From the NCBI RefSeq assembly GCF_932526225.1, contig NC_064041.1, positions 312,001 through 376,000 of the forward strand: a DNA stretch of 64,000 nucleotides, given 5' to 3'. Shown piece by piece: positions 12,901-21,900 of this stretch. A program made the translations under genes and the position numbers. Positions within the stretch are counted from its first letter, which is position 1. Each line of letters begins with the position of its first letter. The notes under the pieces were generated by a model, which was not told the origin of the DNA, did no database searches, and was given only the letters and a program-made list of their open reading frames with translations. Source of the stretch: Nematostella vectensis (Eukaryota; Cnidaria; Anthozoa; Actiniaria; Edwardsiidae).

Positions 12901-15900
12901 ATTTGATAATTTTAGGTTAACAGGTTCATTCTAGGTTCTTATATGTGGTTCTTAACTGGATAATAAAATAATGTACTCAGAATTTGTTCAAATATGTCGG
13001 AGTGCTTTTAATCCACCCTTAGCAAAGTTACATTCTAAAGCACAATAGAGAAGGTTAATAAAGTTATTTTTCTAATATTTGAATTGCTTAAAACTTACAC
13101 AAGCCCTATCTTTGCAAGTTAAGTAAAGTGATTTAAAAAAGTAAAAGGAATTGGGACAGTACAGGCAGGGAGTGAGTACTTTTACCTGAAATCCACTGTG
13201 ATAGTGTCATTTGCTGATATACTTATTAATGTATAGGAATTTGACATGTATTTGTTTATTGTTTTTAATTTTGAAGAGTATAAAATAGCACCCAGTTTTT
13301 TTTGTGAGGAACTTTAATTGATCCTCATTTTATAATATGACCTCCCTTCACACCTGAAAGCCTTCCCTGTTAAAGCATAAATTTATTTTGCTAATTTTGC
13401 TGTATCAGTTGTCTATCAAGTATAGTTTAGTTAATGATATCCTTAGTAATGTCAATAAATACTTTTTTTACCTAGAAGAAAAAACATATTTGTTCTAGGT
13501 ATTCCCTAGGAGGATTGGGAGGACACCTGTTAATAATAGTTGCAGTATTTATAGAACATGCAATCTTTATATGTTTTACATATGGTGCCTTTTTGTGGGT
13601 GGTGGAACATGATGCATAATTGAAAGTTCAGGGAAAGGGGGTTCTACACAAGTTTATGCTGAAAAAAAGTCATGCTGGCTCCGCTTTTAGGCAGTGCCTA
13701 AATCTATATTAGAAATATTGCATTTACAAATAACAGGCAGTGCTTATCTTAAAGAGACTTTTCTGGGTCTTTACACCCCTTGTTATTTATTCATTTTGTT
13801 TGTTTATCCGATATGACTTAAGCTTCGTATTTCTTGGCTATCGGTGGCGGCTAGTCATCTTATTGTTTTTTCTCTTAATTGTCAAAATTTTCATCTTCAA
13901 TCTCTTCAGGATAATAAAACTCTGACTCAGAGTGCTCGTCCATTCCCATTTTTTTTTATGGCTTTGGTGTTTTGGTCGATTTTGTTTTAGCGAAATTCGT
14001 GCAACCCAACAAAGCAACACAAAAAAGCTCACAAAATGTCCCGCTCTAGATACGGAAAAAGACGGCCCGCCAACCAACCATTTCTGTTTATTCTGGGTGT
14101 TAGTATTCGCTACTCGAATGTTCGCTGTCGCTCATTTTGCAGTTTGAAGGTGGAAAAAAATTAAACAAACAGAAGATTGTGAATTTTTTTTTTTTTGAAG
14201 GGCAAAACGGAATTCCGTAATGCCCTCAGAGACGGGCCAAACTAGAATGTCACCACTACCAATTAGCCAATCACAGCGCGCGTACTATCGTAGCCATATA
14301 ATAAAAGCTTGTAACGATTCACCTTCTTTAGTAAGCCTTGAAGAAGTCTCATTAAAGACGAAAATTGATAGAGTCGAATACCAGTTTTTGGTACATTGTT
14401 GGTATTTAATGTGTTATTGAGCTAAATCGATGTATTCCAGACTGACTGGCGTTAAGTCTGACCCGATCGACCTGATAGCTGGAGTTCCCTACTACATCCT
14501 AGCCCTGCACAAGGAGTCGACTGGCCCAGACCATCTGTCTGTTGGCATGACAACGCCAGATGGACAGGTCGACGCTCCAATCAGTGTACAGTATCTGTAC
14601 AGACTTCCAGGTGATTCTCATCTAAGTAAAGCAAATCAACACAGGGTTAAACACACCCATTTCAAATAAGGTTAGAGAATCCATGTGCCGTAACCCGCAG
14701 TGGTCCATGAATTAAGTGCAAATAGCTGCATCCTGATCTTTTCAATCAATGTGAATGTTTGTAAGCACATGCCACAGCTAACCAAGGGCCATTTTACGCT
14801 GAATTGCCTTATTAATTGATAAACAAGCAATACAGGCTACAACACATGGATTCTCCGATTGCAACCTTGTCGTGTTAGCCTGCTTGAAGGCGTAATACCC
14901 GGTGTCTTTTGCAATGCGCTTTGTCGTGGCCGCCATCTTGTTTGGTACCGGGCGAGCTTGTAAGGAAAAAAATGAAACAACGCGTGCAGTAGAACCAGCT
15001 TATTCTACTCGCTCATTATGTAGTCCACGTTGGGGGAATTACAATTTGATCCCAATAATCAATGACCGACTGCTCGGCGGCTTCATCATCTCGAACAATC
15101 ACAACCATTTCATTGCAAATGGACGATGTTTTCAAACAAGAGTCTTAATATGTAATGAAAATAAGACTCTGTCTTTCATCATTTAAAATCATGGGTTCTA
15201 CGCTGATGTTTTGGTAACACAATAACTTTCACCTAAAATTTCCGAATAGGAATCCTTTGTTCTTCTTAGATTTCCTATCATACGGTCAGTCTCCGTCGCG
15301 TTTGCTGTAGTCCTGGTGCTTGTATAGTCTACCGCAATCTTCGTCCTCCTCGCCGCTTTACTCAAGCTCTCTCTTCTCGGAAGCGCTTTCAGTAACTCGA
15401 GTCTACCGCAATCTTCGTCCTCCTCGCCGCTTTACTCAAGCTCTCTCTTCTCGGAAGCGCTTTCAGTAACTCGAGTCTACCGCAATCTTCGTCCTCCTCG
15501 CCGCTTTACTCAAGCTCTCTCTTCTCGGAAGCGCTTTCAGTAACTCGAGTCTACCGCAATCTTCGTCCTCCTCGCCGCTTTACTCAAGCTCTCTCTTCTC
15601 GGAAGCGCTTTCAGTAACTCGAGTCTACCGCAATCTTCGTCCTCCTCGCCGCTTTACTCAAGCTCTTTCTTCTCGGAAGCGCTTTCAGTAACTTGTGGGG
15701 TTATAGGTGGAGCCACACCTCAGGGGTAAAACATTCTGCCTGAAAACGCGAAAAAAAAAAGTTCCGCGGTACCAACGGGTCCTTTCAAAGCTTTGAACAA
15801 ACCTCGGGTAGATAAATATTTCTCTCTCTTGAATTTTCTGCATATAGTTGGGTTAATATATATTTAGGCACTGCCTAAAAGCGGAGCCAGCTTTATTGCG

Positions 15901-18900
15901 ATTTTCATATGGAGAAACCTCGGGCAGTTTAAGGGTATGACACCTTAAAGAGTTTCTAAACTACGATTTATTTTAAGAATAAAAAAGAGATCCATAATAA
16001 CAACTTTCACCTCCAGACTCTTAAGAAAAGTAGACAGAGGTGATCGTCACATCTTTTAGGGTATAACATTTTAAACAACTGCCATCCCTTAGGGTGTTGA
16101 AGGATTTTTTTCAATTTGGGTATAAAATTCGGCAAACTGCTATTCCTGAGAGGTTGTTTAACGTTTTTTCATGATTCTGTTATCTCCTAGGGTATAAAAT
16201 TCGACCAATTGCTATTACTCAGGGGTGTTTAACATAATTTTTCTGATTCTGCTATCTCTTAGGGTTAAAAATTCCTTTAACCACACCTAATTTACTATCC
16301 ATTAGGTTTAAAATTGATTTTGCTGGCGATCACCCCGTCTGTTTTTATCGAAGTCCCCCCAGGCTAGGGTTAGGGTTAGGGTATATATGCTGTAGAAAGA
16401 CTAAAGAGTGATGTATATCAAGTGCTTTATACACCCCTCCCCCCACTCTTTCATACATGCAACTTGTTTGAAATGCACAGTCCAAGCTTTATTTGATCTT
16501 AGCTATTTTTACAACTGTAATGAAATGCAGACCTCCTCCCAATTACCACTTCTTTTGCAGCATAACAAAAAATATTGGCGATAGTACTTTTTATTAACAG
16601 TGCTCTAAGTGTGTAGCTTCATTTGATAGAAAACTGATTCTGAACATATATTTACTATTTTACATTTCTATAATAAAGATCAAGAGACATCAGCAGATGT
16701 TTACAGCAAGAGAGCCAAACATTTTGTACCTAAAAAATTCCATGATGAAAATTTTCAGCCAGTTTTTAAAACTTTTACTAAAATTCAGGTAACAGTTGCT
16801 GGAAGATGCAACTACAAATCTTTGTGAATACAAATATTTCAATTCGCTATCCTTCTCCTACTCCTGTCTAACAGTATCAGATTTGACAGCATCAATTCAG
16901 GAGGGGTAGTGGGGCTCAGATGGGGTTGACTGTCCTATTTTTAGGGTATATAATGCTACTAACTGCTATCTCTCACCTTAGCTTGTTGTTTCGGAGAACA
17001 ATTTCGTATTTTAGCTATCATAAAGCTTTCTTCTCTGATTTTGCTCTGTAACATCTTAATGAAAATAGTAGTGCAGAGCCTCGACAATTCCCTGATAAAT
17101 TCTGCCGGTTTTGTAGCCTTTTCCTTCATCTAAAATCAACTGCAATCGAGCCGATGACATTTTATTATTCCCAGCTTGTAAAAGTACAAAGCAGTCCCTT
17201 AGACAGATGTATTCTGCAAATTCTCATTTTCCGGTTTTCTCATGACCGGCTAATCAGTTGCATTTTCTCTATGAAACAATTTTCTTGTCAATTCTTCCCT
17301 GCCAACTTGTATTCTGTTGAATACGATCAGCGGCGTTGATCGTTTTATGTCAAAAGTCAGAATAGGCTTAGTTCCCCCCCTGCTTTTTCAAGTCTCCCCA
17401 GTTCTTGTTGGAGCTTGTCTATCATTGGTTTAGAGCGATCAATTAATTAGCTGGCCTGGTCGCATGAGCTGATCACGTGAGTGGTACAGATAGCTGACAG
17501 CGTGTGACATAACGTCATGTCCACAAATTTCGAGTCACCTAGTTTATGACCAATTTCTATACCTATGGGGCTCCGCGCGGGCTCCGCTAAAAAGCCACAG
17601 TCGCCGACAGTAGTATTTTAAGCTGTTTGGAAGTGTATCACATTTGCATAGCGCTATCGTTTCATATTATATATCATACCGTGTGCTAAAGCGATTCGTT
17701 CCGACCTTATTTCAATTGGCGTGACAAGTAATACATGTTTCACGCTGTTTGGACCAAGTGTGAGTTGTTACTCAGAATCAAAGCAACGCAATGGCGAACT
17801 CGTGGAATTTTTGTACAGAAAACATTAAGACTAGAATATGTCTAGGTGATGTATTTCACCACCCCCTGAATCGAGGGGATTGGGGGAATCGGAAAGGTTG
17901 GGGGCCATTGCTAACTCTCACCCAGTCATTCACTTTGTTTTATTAGAAATTACAGGGTCTGGGGTCAGGCCCCTAGATGAGAAAAAAAAATAGGGTTATT
18001 GGATATTCCTGCATATTAAAGAGATACAGGCTACCCTATTTTGCAGGGTTCTGGACATTAATTTTCTGGAATAACATTCCAATCGTTTGTTTAAAAAAAG
18101 GTCTGAAATTCTTGTTATTAGTCCTATTTATTCACGAAGTAGAAAATAAACATGGCATCTATAGGAATTAAAAGCAGTGGATTACTCCTTCCTTCAACTT
18201 GACAAAGCATGGCAAGACAATAATATCTGGGCAATTTCTGATTGTTGATCTTGGTACATGATGTTGCTGAGTGTATTTTTTCATTTTTAACTGCACTTGT
18301 TTTTCCCTCCTTTTAAGTTATTGCTGCTTGTAGCTCGTATGGTAAAGCATGAACAGAACAGATGAAGGCTGTGATGACTGAAGGATGTTTTTTGTCTTAA
18401 CTTGAATTTGCTATATGTAAGATCATTTGCAAGTTCTTTAGAATTTCACTTTACTCTTAAATGTTGTACTGGGAATTCTTGGTTGAGTTTCATTTGATTC
18501 ACAGGTCTAACAATTAACATGCAATTCCACTGCTTGAGAAGCTAAGAACCTAGAAAGAAGAGAAGGAGAAGGGTAACAATAAAATAATCTGAAGAATAAT
18601 ATTTTTAAGTATTCATATGAACTCTTAAAAGAGTTCATATGAAGAAATATGTTTACCTGCTTTGATGGGTCTAGATGTAAAATCATAAATAATTAACAAG
18701 CATTTACAAATTCTCTCCCAACGAATCCTAAAGTTTTATAACAATTACTGCTTATATTATTGACTTTACCTACGGTAATTGTCGATTTGATTTCGACGTG
18801 AAGAGTTTCAAATCTGCCCCGGCGAGAGTAAGGCACTTCACATTGGCTTTTGTATTCACGAATGTGGACTTGGTGTGTTTCTCTTTCATCAGCAGCGTAG

Positions 18901-21900
18901 ATAACCATGATTTTTTTTAAGATTCGACGCCCAAATGAATTTCTTGAAGTAGAACAACTCACAACTCACAAGATTTACAACAATTAATTCAAAATGGCGA
19001 CTAGAGATACAACAAGACAGCTGTTTTGATTCGCTCTCTGTACGGTTTTTAAAAAGTACACACTTCACGATTGGCTAAAAGAGTCACAGCCCCATAATCC
19101 ATAGGGAACGTGTAAAATAAGACGGCTGTTTTTATTCGCTCTTTGTACGGTTTTAAAGTAAACACTTTTCGATTGGGCAATATATTGACCAATCATTCTT
19201 TATAATCAAAGTGTCCACACCACCGCCGCCACTTGAGGTAAATTTACGTGGTTATTCCCAAAACTCGTGTTCCACGAGTAAAAAGCATAGTTTTCCGGCG
19301 TTTTTCACTCCCCTCTCGCCTCCCCAGCTCTCGCGCGGCCAGAACAAAACAAGATGGCGCCCAAAACTCTGCGCATGGCGAAAAACCCCGAATAGCTGCC
19401 TTACCTTTCATGTTAACATCTGTTGCAATTATTTGTTTTATTTTATTAGTTACCAAGATAAACTCGACCACTCTTCGGCACTTGGCCGAGAAGAAGGCAA
19501 AGGAGATAGCAGAGAAAACAATACACGAACAGCTAACGCGTCTGCGCATGACCAATAAACCTCCCTTTTCCTTGCTCTACCAATCACAACACGAGTTTGT
19601 CTCATTTTTGGCGGACACTGAAGTGATCGTAGAGATCGCTGAGAAAGTTCGTATGAGGTTTACAAAAGGGACGTCTGTAAAAGTGAGACGTGACACTTTA
19701 ATCAAGCAGCTAGAAGATTTGGTTATCCTTGACTTGACCTCGGGCTCCGCGTTTGCCGCTTTTATTGTTAGGGAATGGAGGATTGATTTGACCGTTAAAG
19801 AGTTTGAAAGAAACAGGATGCCAGCAGGTTATATGTGCCTGCAAGCAACTAACACTTTCAACAGCGGTCCTTTGACCTGTTTGCCTCCTTGCTACATACC
19901 TTGCCCAACAGCGACGGCAACACCATCAACAACGGCAACTACACCAGCAAAAACAACGTCAGCAACAACTAAACCAGTAATGACACCGACAACACCAGCA
20001 CCAATGACCCTGCCACCCATCTCCCCTATAGACCCCCCTAGGACTCAACCCCCACCCATCTTCCCTATAGACCCCCCTAGGACGCAACCCCCACCCATCC
20101 CCCCTATAGACCCCCCCAGGACTCAACCCCCACCCATCCCCCCTATAGACCCCCCCAGGACTCAACCCCCACCAATCCCCCCTATAGACCCCCCTAGGAC
20201 TCAACCCCCACCCATCTTTCCCCAACCCACAACACCAGCCCCGACAAAATGTCAAGTCATCAATACAAAGGAAACCGGCGAAGTCAGCAATAAGATGATT
20301 CTTCTCCAGGATGAAGTACTTTGTCCGACTTCACCTTCACCCGTCACGTGTCCCCCCTGCCCAGCCTCATCTGGGTGCCTGGTTGCTGCGGCAACCGGTA
20401 ATTTAACGGTCACGCTAGTGCCGCCCTCGTGTCCGCCATGCCCACCTCCGGTCATCTGCCCAAAGGCGCCAAAAAGCACACCGCAATCTAGTAAGCTATA
20501 AAGCGCATCTATTTCTACTCTTGTTTGCTTTACATCTCTTATGGAGCGATCAAAATTTGGTTTCTTTCTGTTAAATAGACTTATGGCAAACTAGACGTTT
20601 TTGCCTTTTTGACGTTTTTGCTTTTTTTTTTTTTTTGCACTCTGCAAAGGAGTCCCTGCTTAGTAGAGATTGCTAACTAGCTGTTTATATGTCTACACAG
20701 TAGGACTTTTATATGTTTATATGTCTATACAGTAGGACTTAAATCGAAATGATTCGTGTTTTAGTGTGTCCACCCGGCCATCTTGAGGTACATGCCGGTA
20801 ACTCGCCACCCGGAAGCTGTTGCAAATTCCCGTTTGTTTACAAAGGAATCACCATGCATCGATGCACAAGAGAAGAGAAAAACTTCCGATGGTGCGCCAC
20901 CACGCAAGACTACGACAAAGATAAGAAATGGGGATTTTGTCCGCGTGAGTACACAATTACATCAACACCAAAACCAACACCAAACACCATTATCATCATC
21001 ACCAAGACCAACACCATTATCATCATCACCAAGACCAACGCCATTATCATCATCACCAAGACCAATACCATTATCATCTTAAACATCGTAAAGACCAACA
21101 GCAGTATTATCGTCATCATCAACATCGTCATCGTCATCACCAAGACCAAAACCAACACCATTATCACCAACATTGTCATCGTCTTCAGCAAGACAAACAT
21201 CATCATTATCACCAACAACAACAAGAACAATAAAATCATCATCATCATTATCATCACTAACAACACCATTTTCATCGTTATTATTATCGCCACAACGCCA
21301 GCGACAATATCATAATCATAATCATCTCGACTACTACACCATTATCACAAACATCGCTACGCCCATCATCGTCACTTTTACTGTCACCCATTTTAATTAC
21401 CTACATTATACTACATGTTCCTTCTCTTATCAGAGTGCTTCATCGGTTCCGGGGGGACAAGCAGTGGGTACTGTTGTCACTTTCCCTTTGTGTTTGGCGG
21501 CAAACTGCACGCCACTTGTGTGAATGATACGAAAGGGAAGCCCTGGTGCTCAGTCACCTATAACCTCGACCTGGACGGACTCTGGACCTACTGTCCTGGT
21601 AGGTAGAATCCAATAAGGGGCAGTGCGAGTGATTGAGCGAGTTAGAGAGTGGAATAACGAGTAAGTAAAACATGAGAGTGAGCTAGCTTTATAGATTATA
21701 AGTATCAAACAAACCAAGCAATCAAACTTTCCCCAAAGTCCGAATCACTACCCAAACGAGGCGGCCACGAAAGTACGACCTAGTTGTTAATTACCTGGAA
21801 ATTAAACACGACTATGGGATCACGTGACAGGCGGCTTCGAGTCACGTACTCCAACAGTCACTTGATCACAAAAGAAACATCCCATCACTTGATTATCAAA

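Larger units (their letters stand above)
9377..14376. mobile_element. Candidate family Y element with ~75-bp terminal inverted repeats
   Basis: The left end, CGACTCTGTCAAATTTTCGTC through CGTTACAAGC (9377-9448), is repeated inverted at 14303-14376 with several mismatches. Inside the right end lies a long inverted copy of the block at 3410-3900. The element lies wholly within one gene A intron and appears to have received an X-family element (9951-13707). Target duplications are not clear, so the true ends could differ by a few bases. Confidence 0.5.

Noticed and set aside
14902-15186. 94-codon open frame
   Set aside because: No domain, no splice context, and it lies between repeats in an intron.
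16362-16384. Chromosome end
   Set aside because: Only three telomere-like units, inside a gene intron with sequence continuing on both sides.
19410-19455. Signal peptide and independent gene start for the FN2/CRD gene
   Set aside because: The hydrophobic residues coincide with a T-rich tract, branch-like TTAAC and TTAG acceptor, and the upstream PA14 exon joins there in phase. Kept as the alternative model.
20910-21293. 127-codon - strand frame rich in Met/Val/Leu
   Set aside because: Shadow of the ATC/ACC simple repeat in an intron.
20765-21598. Kringle domains
   Set aside because: Similar WC and YC motifs, but only four cysteines per module with the FPF-Y and WGFCP spacing of FN2.
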